Assembly (NCBI RefSeq): GCF_022539315.1
Contig: NC_066322.1
Location: 18,114,765 to 18,178,764 of the forward strand
DNA: 64,000 bases
Direction of reading: 5' to 3'
Source: Serinus canaria
Lineage: Eukaryota > Chordata > Aves > Passeriformes > Fringillidae
A program made the position numbers and the translations under genes. The notes below the pieces were generated by a model, which saw only the letters and a list, made by a program, of their open reading frames with translations, was not told the origin of the DNA and did no database searches. This document shows, one piece after another, positions 1 through 12,600 of the stretch. The number at the start of each line of letters is the position of its first letter. The first letter of the stretch is position 1.

Positions 1-2640
1 AGGAAATGGGAGAGAAGGTGCCAGTGGAGTCAGAAGATACATGTATCTCCCAGATCAACACCAATACCTCTGAGATTTTGAAAATCTTTAAGAGCAGAAG
101 AGTGACACAGTATATTACTCATTGGAAAACGCTTAATGGGTCTGATCCTGAAATGAATTACACTGGCTTAAATCTGGAATGTCTCCAACAAAGTCAGAGA
201 TTAATCAAGAAGAACTTTTAATGCTTGATTAGGAGAGACTGCCTCTGCATTGCTGGCAGGTACAAATGAGAGGACCTAGGCATAAAATTACCTCATTGCT
301 CCCACAAATCAGTGAGCTAAATGGCTACATCTTGACATTCTCACCAGCAGTAAATTATTGTCAGGCACAAAAATCCTGCAACAATTAAATGTGGGTACAA
401 ATCAGACTGAAAACCAGAGTGCATTTGAATCCTGTTAACACAAATATTACCTTCTAATGCTCTCCACAGCGTCATGTCTTTCGGAGAGCACAATGAATGC
501 AAGAGATGATGTTGTCTAAAAATACCACCCTGGAAAACTGCTTAGTAGAATTCACACCAGAACTTTTCCTGTCCTTGGCTTCTCAGTAAGACTACTGCAG
601 TATTCCCAGCAAGGGAGAAGGAAATGGATATTTTCAGCCAGGGAAGCTGTCTACATGAAGAGGAGTTCTGTTTGTATGGCACTCAAGGGCAGGTTCTGAC
701 TGTACCTGCAGACCAAGACCAGTCTGAGAACTGAATTCACACATGCCTCAGGTCTGACGTTTTTACTGACTATCCTACTGGCCATTCAGATGGGTATTGT
801 GTAAGACAGATTTATTTCTCACGCACACCACGATCGTCTGTCCTTAACCGAGCAAAATTATGTAGGATTTGTGGTGCACGCCCTGCAAAACAGCAAGCAC
901 ATAGAACACTGAGCACCCTGAGCACACAAACCACATACTAAATCCAGATAGAAAAGAAACTTTTTCAAAAAGTGGAGTTTAATCAGCAGAATTCTGAAAA
1001 ATAAAAAAAGAAAAATTAAAATAAGTGCAACTGGATATTTCAAACCAGAAAAAATTACAAATATCCTCAATAAATTTTAAAACTAACATTGAAAGAGTCT
1101 ACATAAGATGACCCAGCCTCCCTCTGAAGCACAAGCTTCTTGTTTTGACAATGTGTGAAACAAAGTGGTGGTGAAAAATTCATTAACCAGTTAGTTAAAG
1201 CAAACCCACAGCCCTCAGCTTCATTGCTGCTGGGTTAAATAGGGTATTTTTTAAGAACACAACTCAGCATCTCAAAAGAGACCAGCTTACATACAAGAAG
1301 TCATGAGTATGTTCTGACAGAAGCCTGAAGAGTCTCTTTTGGAAAAATCTAATGGAAGTATGCTGCTGTGCTGTTGCATTAGGGCTGCTGACTTTCCTCT
1401 CACAGCTACTGAATTGGTGCTGCTGTAGCAAGAGCACTCCAGAAGCTAATTGGGGAAGATAAAGAGCATGGCAAAGCACCAGGAGCACGGCAGCGTGTGG
1501 CTTCCTCCCCCACACCTACCCTGCCAACAGTGCCCTCTGAACCAGAGCTTCCTGAAGGACACTGGTGTCACAAAACCAGGAACTTTCCTTTTGGGGCCTC
1601 TTCTCCTTGCACAGTGATTCAGTCAAGACTGTTGAATTACTGTTGAAATCATAGAATTCTGAGTGGTAATTAATCATGATTTTGTGCCAGTAAGGAGACA
1701 AGGAACCCATGCTGCCCATGCAGCCCCATCTCCCACACAGCAGAGCTGTGCTTCCTCAGCTCCCATCCCCAGTGGTCTCAGCACGGGAGATGAACAAATA
1801 CTTGTGTTTAGCTAATAATAAATAACTAGAAGAGGAAGGCAGGCTGGGCAGCAGTGGCACTCACGGTAGTGGAAGGAGTTTCCTGTGTCCTGCCACAGGC
1901 ATCCCTGGCACACAGACGAGTCACCCAGCTTCCTGGTGTGCCACACTCCCTGTGACACAGAGACACTGTGTGCATGTCTTGGCCTGTCTGTGAGATGGAG
2001 ATAAGCTCTTTAATGGTCCTGTGGTGTCCATTTTGGTTCAGGACTCTTGTGGATATTGAGGCTAGAATTTCATCTCTTTTCCCTTCATGGATTTAACTAA
2101 ATCTCACCCAGGATTTTGAAACATGCCAGGATTAGAGAAAAATCTCTTTAAACATGAGCTTATTTCTGACACCAAAATTTCTCCAGCTGGGATCAGCAAT
2201 AACAGTATCAGTTTTAAGGTCTCCATCTTTATAGTGGTTGGTGTTACTGGGCATACAATCTGTGCCTTGGAAGCCTGGGCTTTGGCTGAATTTAGCTGAG
2301 CTCTGGGTGCTCGTTGTGGTGAAAGCCAGTGCTTAAATTGCCTCAACCTTCAATCCAAAAGTACAAACTGTGTGAGGAGAAACACCATCAACTAATTAGA
2401 CTGTAAGCTCCCTTCCTCAGAAAATCTTTTTTTTATCTCAAAGCTTAGGAGTTTGAATGTAGCATGGTTTGGTTGCTATCACTTAGCAAAGGGAGACTGT
2501 GAGTAAAAAGTGGGTCCTTGTGGAAAACCTGTGTGCACAAACTTAAAAACACCCTTGAAAAATGTACCTAGGATGATGTGCTGTCTGTTCAACTTAACTA
2601 TAGGAAAAATGCCTCACCCATCAGATGAAATGAAACCATA
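1..2640. other. non-coding stretch, no gene seen
   Basis: AT-rich single-copy-looking DNA. The open frames of 60-83 codons on both strands carry no domain and lack convincing splice sites. The one small structure seen is a 14-bp perfect palindrome at 35-48. I see nothing else I can support. Confidence 0.6.
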
Positions 2641-3312
2641 GTGAATACCTCACTCCTGGAACAGAAAAACAGTTGCAGCTTTACAGCTGCCAACCCCAGG
2701 CTGGGAGGTGCAGGTTATGGGTTAATGGTTCACCTGTGCCTGGCAGCAATTGGCCTTTTGTCCCCTCTGGCTTCCAGCTGCACAGCAACCCTCTCCTATC
2801 AGACTTCCTTGCAAGCACTGGCCAGTTGGCACAGAAGGGTTAATTTCCATGTCTTAATGTGTCCAACAGACCCTGCTGTGCCCAGAGAAAACTGCCCTGG
2901 GCACCCAAAGCAAGGAGTGCCCAACAAGGTGGGGCCTCTTTCCATACAAGTGCCACCTTCCAGTCCTTCACTGTCCAGTCTCTCCACACAAAAGCCTTTC
3001 TTCCCACTACCTTGCATCCTTGTTCTGTTCTGTCTCCTCCAGGTCTCAGAGAAAAAAAGCTTTGGCCTGGCAGCTCCACACAGGAGGTCTGTGCTTCAGC
3101 CTGGGAGAAGAGGAGCAGGTAGTGCAGTGCATACTGAGCCACTGAAGTCTGGTTCAAACATACTTCAAAGCTTGTGGAAGCCAACAGGGGTCTTATGTAT
3201 CGCTACTGATATTCACATCAATCTGGAGCACTTTGTCCAAGTCCACACAGTGGGATCTCTGCAGAGTTATAAATATTCCCCAACTCTCAGGACTCCCACT
3301 CCCCTGCTCTAA
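2641..3312 (+). other. long open frame, unrecognised, probably non-coding
   Basis: This is the longest uninterrupted frame in the window, about 223 codons running from just after a TAG to a TAA. It does not begin with ATG (the first codon is GTG). The first ATG, at 2725-2727, would give about 195 residues starting MVHLCLAAIGLLSPLASS, which looks like a weak signal peptide. No domain, repeat or cysteine pattern is recognisable, and Ser, Pro and Leu dominate, as expected from a C- and T-rich strand. The minus strand is also open across 2840-3184, which argues that base composition explains the openness. I do not recognise it. A real single-exon gene is possible but unlikely. Confidence 0.12.
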
Positions 3313-3607
3313 GTCCTCTTACCATTCCCTGGTTAAATCTGACACTCCTGGATATTGTGTCTTACTTTTCCTCAGACTACAATTCCTTCCTCCTGTTTGT
3401 AAGGAAAAAGGAAAAATTCAGAGTTTTGCTTGGACACTGACTCACCTTTTCATCAAGCTTACCCTTCTTTCCATGTTTACATTGGGAAGTGAACTTTCAG
3501 ACAGGTGGCTGGAGGAGAGAATCTCATCAGAACAGGGCATTGCACCTCTGAAACTCATGGAAATTTGGTCATACTGGTACCTTCCCAACACTCTGTTGTT
3601 ACCACAG

Positions 3608-3781
3608 GTTCAGTTCATGTTCAGCCTCACACTGTCCCAACTCCACACATGGCCAAACCGGGTGTCATTGCTGAAGGGTCCAAGATGTATCCTGTGCCTG
3701 GATGCCCCAGACTCGGTAGCAATGTTTCTATAGTTTTCAGTGAGATGAAGAGAAAGCTCTGTGTTCTCATTATACCTGGAG
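3608..3781 (+). CDS. candidate internal exon, unidentified
   Basis: A pyrimidine-rich tract ends in an AG at 3606-3607. It is followed by 174 open bases and a good donor (GAG|GTAAGC, GT at 3782-3783). The segment is exactly 58 codons long, and the same intron phase (phase 1) would apply at both ends, as is usual for exons encoding extracellular modules. The translation contains GCPRLGSNVSIVF, faintly like the start of an Ig-type strand with an N-glycosylation sequon, but I cannot place it in a family. The frame stays open on both sides (3505-3798), so splice sites are not needed to explain it. It could equally be a chance open frame. Confidence 0.15.
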
Positions 3782-4721
3782 GTAAGCATAAAGTCTAACA
3801 GCAGAAACAAAGAAAAAATACAGAGCAGCCAGTTTTATCCAAATTGTTATAGGCTTTTATGGAATCATAAAGATCAGTAAAATGGTCTTTGTGTAACATA
3901 CCACAATTCCAAACATAATAAAACTAAAATCAATGAACGCTCTTTAAAATGAGTGAATACACCCACACAGTTCAAATTTCATTGTATTTAGACATGCAGT
4001 AGATGCTCTGATACATCAACTTTGATTTTGCCTTCCCCTCCTCCTAGATATTCTTTTTATCAGGTTGCCTGTACAAAACACATTGAACACAGTGGGGGGG
4101 AGGTGGGAAGCAGTGTTTGGTTTTAAGTATTCATTAAACATCTGTAGCAGTTAATACAAAGGAAGAGTCTTTGAATAAATCTAAAAATTAGGAAATTGTA
4201 CTTCTCATCTTGACTTCATCCTCATGCATCAATGAACATATTTTAATTTTGTTCATCTTTATTGCATTTAAACCAAACACTGAAAACAACAACCCTCATC
4301 TGCCTGTTACATATCATTTCTAATGACAAGGTACCTTTTGTTCTAAATGCACATGTAAAAAGACTTTCACTTTAATATTCTATTTCTTGGCTTTTCAAGT
4401 TAAAATAGTGCTTTACAAGTGATCTCTACTCATAGTGACATACATTTACATTAGAATTCCAACCTGATTCTCTACCTTTCATAATCTACATATATCTTTT
4501 GTTTTGTTTCAGATTCTTTTCTTGCAGGTTATGTAGATTTGACTGCAGATTTTTTCCCCCAGAGAATATCCAAAAATGCACGTCTGCCTAGCAGAAAGTT
4601 GGAAGAACTGTTTGCCACAGTCTGCTTAACAAAACAAGTTGTTTTTCTGTTTGCAGATTATCCCTGAGAAGGCATCCAAGTTTTACAAATGCATCCATTA
4701 TTAGAAATCATTCTGTGAACT

Positions 4722-4877
4722 TCATAATTTAGGGCCAAAATGGACTAATAGTTCATTTAGTTTGACCTCTTGTACCATATAAATTACTACATTTCACCCA
4801 TGCTCTAAACTCAGAGACTTCATTAGAGTAAAACATTTCAAGTCCTAAGATTAAATTGTGCTTCACTGGTTGAGAAC
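4722..4877 (-). repeat. ancient CR1-type LINE 3' end fragment
   Basis: On the plus strand the run TTTAGGGCCAAAATGGACTA, then TCATTTAGTTTGACCTCTTG, then an AACATTTCAAGTCCTAAGAT-type segment resembles, in order, the antisense of the conserved 3' region of old amniote CR1 elements. That region has the pattern tagggccagaagggacc, atctagtctgacctcctg and acatccaatcttgattt. The element therefore lies on the minus strand with its 3' end at the left. The copy is strongly diverged, lacks an intact terminal octamer repeat and has no reverse transcriptase part. The assignment rests on remembered consensus order rather than a search. Confidence 0.62.
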
Positions 4878-7800
4878 AAGACAGACAAAGCTGCCAGGAA
4901 TATCTAAGCCCCCTGGAATAGCAAAGAATTATTTAGATGAGCTATGCCTGGATCATCCCAGCAGGTGAGGCTTAAGTTTAATGAGCAGGAGGACAGAAAC
5001 ACCTGAAGATCCTCTTAGGAAAGATGATACTCTGCACCACAGCACTCACTCACTCACTCTGGTCCCAGGACAATTACAGAAGGATTTGAGTTCCTAATCA
5101 TGAATGTCTAGTGCCACTTGACACTTCACACGAGGTAGCCTGGTATGCCTGAAAGCAGGACAGCACTGCACCAGCAGGGACCCACAGCCCCAGGAGTGCC
5201 AGGGGAGGGGAAGATATGCGAGCAGAGACAAGGGGGCCCCTGTCTCACAGCAGAGTCCCAAGGATGGGATTCAGTTCCACAAGCAGCCCCAGACTTTTTT
5301 TCAGTCCATAGGGCTTTACACCAGACAGCAGAGGAGCCTAGCAAGCTGCTCAGCACCCCCAAAGTTTAGTGAGCTGGCAGACTCCCTGGGCTCTCTTCTC
5401 TGATGAACATCTCTCTGTTGCACAAATCTTACCCTGATGGGCTCTAGGGCTTCAGAAGGATGTGAGGAAACAGCCCAGCAAGGTCTAGGCAGGGATGTGT
5501 GCACACAAAAACTGCCTTTGACTGAAACCCTGACACACAAGTTTTCATTGCACACACTGCCTTAACCCAGGAAGTGGAAATGCAAAAGTAATACTGACCC
5601 CAATGCTAGCAACCCTCCCAAAGCCCATGAGAGGACTGACCCAACCTCCCCCCCAGGCTGGCCAGCCCCAGCTTCCCCCCAGCCTGCTTCAGCAAACACC
5701 TTCTGGTGTGTTCCCAGTACACCCTGGGTATCTTACCCAGGAGTCTGCCTGCCACAGGGCTTGGTGGGGAGGTCTTTTCCCCTCACTGTTTCCAGTGGCA
5801 AATAGAAATCTCAGACATTGCCAGCCTCCTCATTATACACCCTCAGCCTCTACCTCAGGCACATACAATGGGTCTTGGTCATTTTTACTCTGCCTGTTAC
5901 AGGCTTTGACATTTCCTCTCCCTTTATGCTCTCAGGTTTTTGCAGGTCTGGCCTGGGAGAGCACAAGAACATGCCTATTCTTGCTTAAGGAGACTTTTTT
6001 CATGGCAAACAGTCAAATTTCACATTGTCTGTGAAAGCCTATATGTGAAAATAGTGTATTCTTGCACGGCTCTGCTCTCAGAAGTGCTAAGCAGTGAGCA
6101 GCTCCCCATAGCCCCACAGCTATGCATTTCCATAAAAAACAGGAACTGAGGCCTTACCAAGCATTGGAGTTCTTTAAATCGTAGGTAAAACTAATCTGTA
6201 TTCCAATTTGAAAAAAGTCTCTGAAAGGACAAAACATGCATGTTGATGGCAGAGAAAAAAAAATCATATGTCTGCTCATTGGGGAAAAAAATCCAAGAAT
6301 ATTTAATGTGTGAAAATAGGACTCCAGTTATGCTGTTAAGAATAATGAAATCTAGGGTGCTAAGTACTGTATGTGTCGCTGTACAAGTTAAGCTGCCTGA
6401 GGCAGTTTTAATTTCTCTAGCCAATTTTTCTCAAATTTTCTCTGAATTTACACACCCAAGTATTCATCACCTGTAGAGGAGGGGGTTGGACGGAGTAAGG
6501 GCAGCCAGAGATGCTCAAGGCAGAGGCATGCCTGGGGTCCTGGCCACAAAGCAGCTGGGCACTGGGAGCAGGGCTTGTCAGGGAGCCCCAAAACCAGAGC
6601 AGACACATCCCAGCTCCTCTGAGATCTGCTGGGAGCTGCTCTGTCTCTGGTGTGGTGGATTTTAGTCACACACTCAGCTATTCCCTCCAGCTAAAGAGAA
6701 AGGACTGGTCACAGCAGCCCATGAGGGAGAGGGCTGTGCCCCTTACTGAAATAAACAGCCTTGGAGGCAAGAGGCAGAGCCCAGGGCTGGCACTGACACA
6801 CATCAAAACTACAGTCCTCGTGGTTACTTTTCTTGTCAATAGCAGGCTGAAGTACACTTGCAAAAATTATTAAATTTGAGAGGCAAACACAATCCAAAAT
6901 TGGACAGTCACAAACTAGTGCCATCAGCAGTAGTGTACACTTTGTGGGACTACACCAGACATTTTCATTTTACTGGTGAAGTAGACATTTACTTCTGCAA
7001 ATTACCTGCTGTATTTTTACTTGCAAGGAGCCACTGAGTTTAAGGCAGAAGACTGCTTGCAGCAGAGTCAGGTTTGCTCCAGCCTCAGCTGCACTTGTCC
7101 TGTCAGGGTTTGGGAAAGAGTCTTCAGTCTCCTTTGGTCCCCACCCCATATCCATGGCAGGAAAATTTTATTTTAGCTTTACAAAATATTCACTGTTTGT
7201 GATCTTCTATGGTGAGCTGTCACTGTCTGGGTGTGACTCAGAACATGGATTAAAGTGAAATAGTTGCCAGAGAAACAGAGGTAGGTGCTGTGAGACCATC
7301 CATGGGTACACCCTGGGCAGCAAAGGCTGGCAGAGCCATCCTTGCAGGGTGCTCCATGCTGATATCAGAGGCTCCCTGGCCAGGCAATGCACAGGGATCA
7401 GTCAGTGTCCGTGACTTTGGACAGAGCCACGGCCTCTGTGTGCTGCTGCAGACAGGTAAGGTGCAGTGCTGCAGAAGGGCCCTGTTGGGCACTCCAGCAG
7501 CAGCAGTGCTGAGGAGCCCCTCTGCCAGCACACAGGGCTTTCATCCCCAGCAGGCGAGGGACAGCTGTGCACAGCCTGCCCACCCACTCTGACACACACC
7601 TCACCTGCCAGCAGCCAACCCCGACAGCACCTGGTGACCTTTCAGCCAGCTCTCCATATGGAACAGCTGCAAGCCAACAAACTATCAGCACAGTGACTGC
7701 AAAGCCCTTCATTCTCCCCCTCCCTTCTGTGTCTGTTTCCCCAAACATGTACTCCAGCCATTTCCACTGAGCTGCATTTCAGACATTATTTGGGTTACAG

Positions 7801-9504
7801 AGCAGTAGCTCTGCTTGCTTCAGTCACTAATTCAGCCTCAGGTGTGGAGATAAAGCCAGAGCCCATTTTTATCACATTCTCTAAAGAAAAGGCTGCTTTT
7901 TCTGCACTGCAAATCAAAGTCAGGGTCTGCACCGTGTTCCTGATTTGCAACAGCAACGTGCAGGCTGCACTTCTGGATGGATTGCCCACACAGAGTGCTT
8001 TCCTCCTGCCTTGGCCACAGCACTTGGAGATAGATCCAGCTTCTTGCTCATCCAGAGGGACAAAATGCACAACCAGCAAAGGCAAAACCTGCTCACCACC
8101 CACGCCTCAGCAGCTCCTGCGTGGAATCCTCCAGTCCAAGGGGAAGCCCTGGGGTGGAGATCCCACCTTGGACCCTGATCATAACACTCCGGGTTATTCC
8201 CTACCAGCCCCCAGCTGCTGCCCAATGGAGGGAGGTAGCATCAGGACAAGAGCCTAAAAAGGTGCAAAGCCAGGCCAGAGGACCTTGTGGAAGGTTCTGC
8301 TCAGCTCTGGTTTTGTACCAGGGAAATTACTGCATTCATTTACCTCTGAGGACAAAATGCCTGTATCTGTATCCTTCATCTCCAAACATTACAATTTGCT
8401 CAAACACTGTAGTTGAACTTATCTGTCATCTATATTGTGTTTGGGCACAAACCAGTGTAGAAAACCAGATCTGCCACTGGCATAGTTTGACTTTCATACC
8501 TTTTTAATTTTTCTTGCAGTTGTATCCAAATGGCAGCAAAGATGGACCTCTTCCATGTCCTCATTTTCCAAACACATAACTCGAGTGAAGCAGATTATGT
8601 GGTTTTTTTCCCTCCCTTTCAGTGCAAGATCCTCTCTTCTTCTCTGCTCCCATCAGCAACCAGAAAATATCCTCAGAACTCTGATGGAAAGACAAGACAC
8701 GTGAGATAGTATATTATTCTGAATGGAGTTTCTGGAGCAACTAAAGTTTTGAGCTCATCTGCTGCTCTCTCTCTAGCTTGATTCAGAATCTAATTTGTCC
8801 AAAATTTCAACCGTGATGAACTTTCCCAAAACAGAAGCAGCAAGCTGCTTCCCACCATCACATACTTGGCCTGTATCCCGCCTATCCATATGCAGCAGAT
8901 GTAAATATAATTTACTGGCACAAGCAGCTTTCTGCAAATGGCATCTTTCTAAGTCTTCTTTAGTATCCATGTGAAGAAATAAATGATTTTATTGATGCAC
9001 TTGGAGGCCCCAATAATGCTTCATAATGACCTCCAAATGAAGGTCTTTCCTAATATGCATCGATCAATAACTCACATAACTACGTCTCGTGTCGTTTTGC
9101 TGAATGGTTAACAATTCTAACCAAAGTTATAATGATTCCTTACAGACAACATAAGTCTTCTACGAGCCACATTTTGCTGCCTTCCATATATTGTAGATCT
9201 GCACAGATACAGATTTAGTGCAGGCACCAGTTGCATCAGCTAATTTAGGACACGGCCTCTTCTCTGGTGTGCCCAGTCACTGCAAGTGCAACTTGCAGCC
9301 TCCTGCCACATCATGAGATGCCTTGGAGAACAGATTGGAACAAATGCAGACAATTCCTTTTTTTCTATAGTGCTGAAATAAAGTGGTTAGTAAGATGGTG
9401 CTTTAATCAGGGAGAAGACAACTATAAAGTCAGAATAAAATATTTTCAGTGGTGACAACCTGTCTGGTGGCAATGGGAAATCCTGCATGTCAGCACATTC
9501 ATTC
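4878..9504. other. non-coding stretch with GC-rich patches
   Basis: AT-rich DNA interrupted by GC-richer patches near 5120-5950, 6470-6830 and 7250-8250. Overlapping open frames on both strands cluster in the patches and have no domains. A minus-strand frame ending at the donor-like CAG|GTGAGG near 7608 includes a short hydrophobic start (MKGFAVTVLIVCWL), but nothing links it to a gene. Confidence 0.5.
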
Positions 9505-9625
9505 TTGGCTTTATCCTTGCTCACTGGATGTGACTCAAAGGAAATGCTGGGCTTCAGTTTCTTCATCAGCAAAATGGGGATAATATTTCCACTTATGCAA
9601 GTCACTTTAAGTGGAAAGCACTGCA
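9505..9625 (+). repeat. ancient MIR (CORE-SINE) relic
   Basis: The sequence TTCAGTTTCTTCATC at 9553-9567 followed by AAAATGGGGATAATA at 9571-9585 matches the diagnostic MIR segment ctcagtttcctcatctgtaaaatggggataata. Upstream, CTTGCTCACTGGATGTGACT fits the MIR stretch acttgctgtgtgacctt at the right spacing. The element is in plus orientation; the 5' tRNA-like part is not recognisable and the 3' tail fades after about 9600. MIR copies predate the bird-mammal split, so this is an old fossil rather than an active repeat. Confidence 0.7.
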
Positions 9626-12600
9626 TTCATGCAAGATAGCTTAATCGTGCCAGTACACCACAGAGTTTTTCACTTTCTGCCTGGAACATTTCATAAAAAT
9701 CCCTCCACATATGGAACAGAACAACTATTACAGACTTCCAAAAATGTGATTTTTAGGGAGCTGACAGTGCCACTTACATTTGTGCACTTTTGTGTTTCAA
9801 ATACAGTCATGTTTGGCAACGAAATTCACAATCATCTGGCAGTTTTTACAAAAAAAAGCTGACCATACTGCTCCAGGTTTTGCCAACCTTGTCACAATCC
9901 TCCTGTGCACCAGCCCTGGCTGCTGCCTGGGCAGCAGGATGTGGCTGGCAGGCTCTTGATCAAACCCCCAGCTTCACACATGGGTTTTGGAGCAGAGACA
10001 CATTGTTTAGCACTTTAAATTCCCCTCCGCAGGACTGTGCTGCAGCATCAATTGTCATTCCATCACTCACCTTTAGTGCATGGAGAAAAACCATGCTCTA
10101 GCACCTTGTTGCTTCACAAAAGTGGTGAGACCTGGGGCTTCAGGCAGGCTGCAGACACTGCCCTCAGAGCCCCCCAGCCCCTCTGCACACACTCAGCTCC
10201 CCATCCACCACGAGGTGCTCCTGGCCCAGCACTGTGCTGCCAAGGAGGCACAGTTCTGCTCAGAAACTTGCTATCCCCTTCCCAGTGCAGGGCTTTATCA
10301 GCGTCAGGAGACTGATAAATGCTTAAATAGTTCAACTTTGTGCTCTCCCTCCTTTATGAGCTTGGAACAAAACTGTAGACAAGTACCACACATGATGTAG
10401 CTATCAAAGAAAGAAGAATCATATTTTAATTACTGTATTTATCTCAGAGAACACAGTGATTGGATTCTCTGATGAAAATAAATGCAATGAAAGACTAACA
10501 GACTTTTGGTGGCAGAACCATTAAATCCTCCCTGTAAATATGGTCTGGATATCTGGGGTGCAATTAGGACAGCAGCACTGAGTGCTTCTCTGGGTAAGTG
10601 TGCAGATGCACTCTAACCTGAATCTAATTCTGCACAAAGGCCAAGGTAGAGCAATGCTATTTGTGCTGTAATGATTTAGTAGAAATGGGCACCATTATAT
10701 TTCTAATGACTTTTGGTCAATGAGCACCTTGGACTTTCAGTGTCTGCTACTAAAGACCTGATTGCTTTTAGCAACTCTTTCACAGAAGATACACCAGCAC
10801 AGCAAATGCAGAGCTCACCTGTGAAGAAATCACACCCAAACAAAGCAGTGGGTATCATTACAATAGGACACATGATACGAGTGCTTCTGTAGCAAACTGC
10901 AAAATTCAGACATCACTAGTAGGCATTACTTGTAAAAACAGACCTGAACAAATAATTCAGAATGAATAATTTATTTGATTAATTTTGTTTCTCCTTGCTT
11001 GGGGAATATATATAAGCCAATCACACCATCTTGAATTTATTATTCAAATATATTCAGTGACTTTCTTTTCACTATATTTTTTTACTCTATGGATTAATCA
11101 GAATATTTAAAATTAAAAATACACAGTTTTTCTGTGATTGGCCAGACATACCACATGACATTACTTTTCTTCTGGGAACAAGTGAGTATGCCAGCACTTC
11201 TGGAGTAATCCTTATGCATGCAAAATTGAAAATTCAGTTTTGACAAATATTTGCATGTGCATCTTTGGAATACACTTGCTGCCAAGAAAACTGTCAGTAA
11301 AATTCAGCACCTCTTAAATTTGTAAAATGTGAGAACTAAAACATGCATTTTAACATTTGCATTTAATTTTTTCTCTCTGTTTCATCTGGAAGTTTTAGAA
11401 CATTGTTTTTTCCCTGAATGGGTGCAGCATTGCATAGCAGGACTGAGTTACAGCTTAGAGCCACTCAGTATCACTTGGCTCAGCCAATGGTCTAATATCC
11501 TGAAAGCCTCTGCTTTTCTAAACAGGCAAATGCTGCGTGCATCACAGGCAAGGCCTTCAAAAGTCAGGGTGGTTTTGCCTTGACAGATATGTGCATTATT
11601 CCTGTATCAAACAGCCCCTCAATTACTGAATGACTCTAGTCCTATTGTCAGGAAGAAGCAGATTTGAGAGCAACTCATTAAAAGCCTAAACTGTGCAGTT
11701 AGCTTAAAACATAGGTGAAGGGGAAAGTTATTCCACCACAGAAAACTTCCATCTCATCTGTTTAATTAGTGAGGAGCACCTGCTAAAGGAGCCCTCACCT
11801 GTCTGGTGTGTGACTTTGTGCCATCCCCCACTAGGGGAGCAGAGCTTCAGTTAGGGATTCCAGAGAATCTTTTCTACCTCAGCCTTCAGCTCCATGTTTC
11901 TAAAAACATGCTCATGTGTACGTTTGCCTGAGAACCAATACAACTATCTACAGGATTTTTGTGTTAACATGTCCCTTGGTCTATCTTTAAAACAGCCTCC
12001 ATATGTTCATATGCAGGGACATGAAAAAAATTTAGGGTCTGTCTAATCTTCAATTGCATCTGATCTGCTGGTGACTTGGGATGGGAATGAAACTGAATAT
12101 ATCCCTGATCATGTTTAGCAGAAGTATTTAGGTGGAAACTCTGCCCGCAGAGAGATATTTTTTAAGTAATCTGTAGCAATCAAAAGCAGAGTTGACATAG
12201 CCACTCATGTCCTGGCTCTGCAGACTGCCCCCACACCCTGTCCTGTTCTGTCCAGGGGAGACAGCCCTGCCTGGCCAAAGGAGCAGCCAGCAGACTTTGG
12301 GACACCATCAAATAGCAACAAACAAAACCCAGCCCAGAGAGCAGGAGGGTTATCTGCTGGCAAAGGCAAGCAGGAGGACAGCAGCTAGCTCTTTGAGGCC
12401 AGCAATGACCACAAGTGCAACTATAAAACTATGGTGGGAAATAGGGTATTAACTCAGTGAACAAACAGAGCTGATGCTCCAGTTACCATGCAAGATGATT
12501 TAAATGGCTTAATTTACACTTCACAGCAAGCCTTTCCTACTGCAAATCAATAAATTTGCATAGGTTCTCAAAATAATCAGCAACATGCTCCTGCATATAT

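Noticed and set aside
7398..7748. Minus-strand frame with a hydrophobic start (MKGFAVTVLIVCWL) and a donor-like site
   Set aside because: Lies in a GC-rich patch where several frames on both strands are open; nothing else supports a secreted protein.
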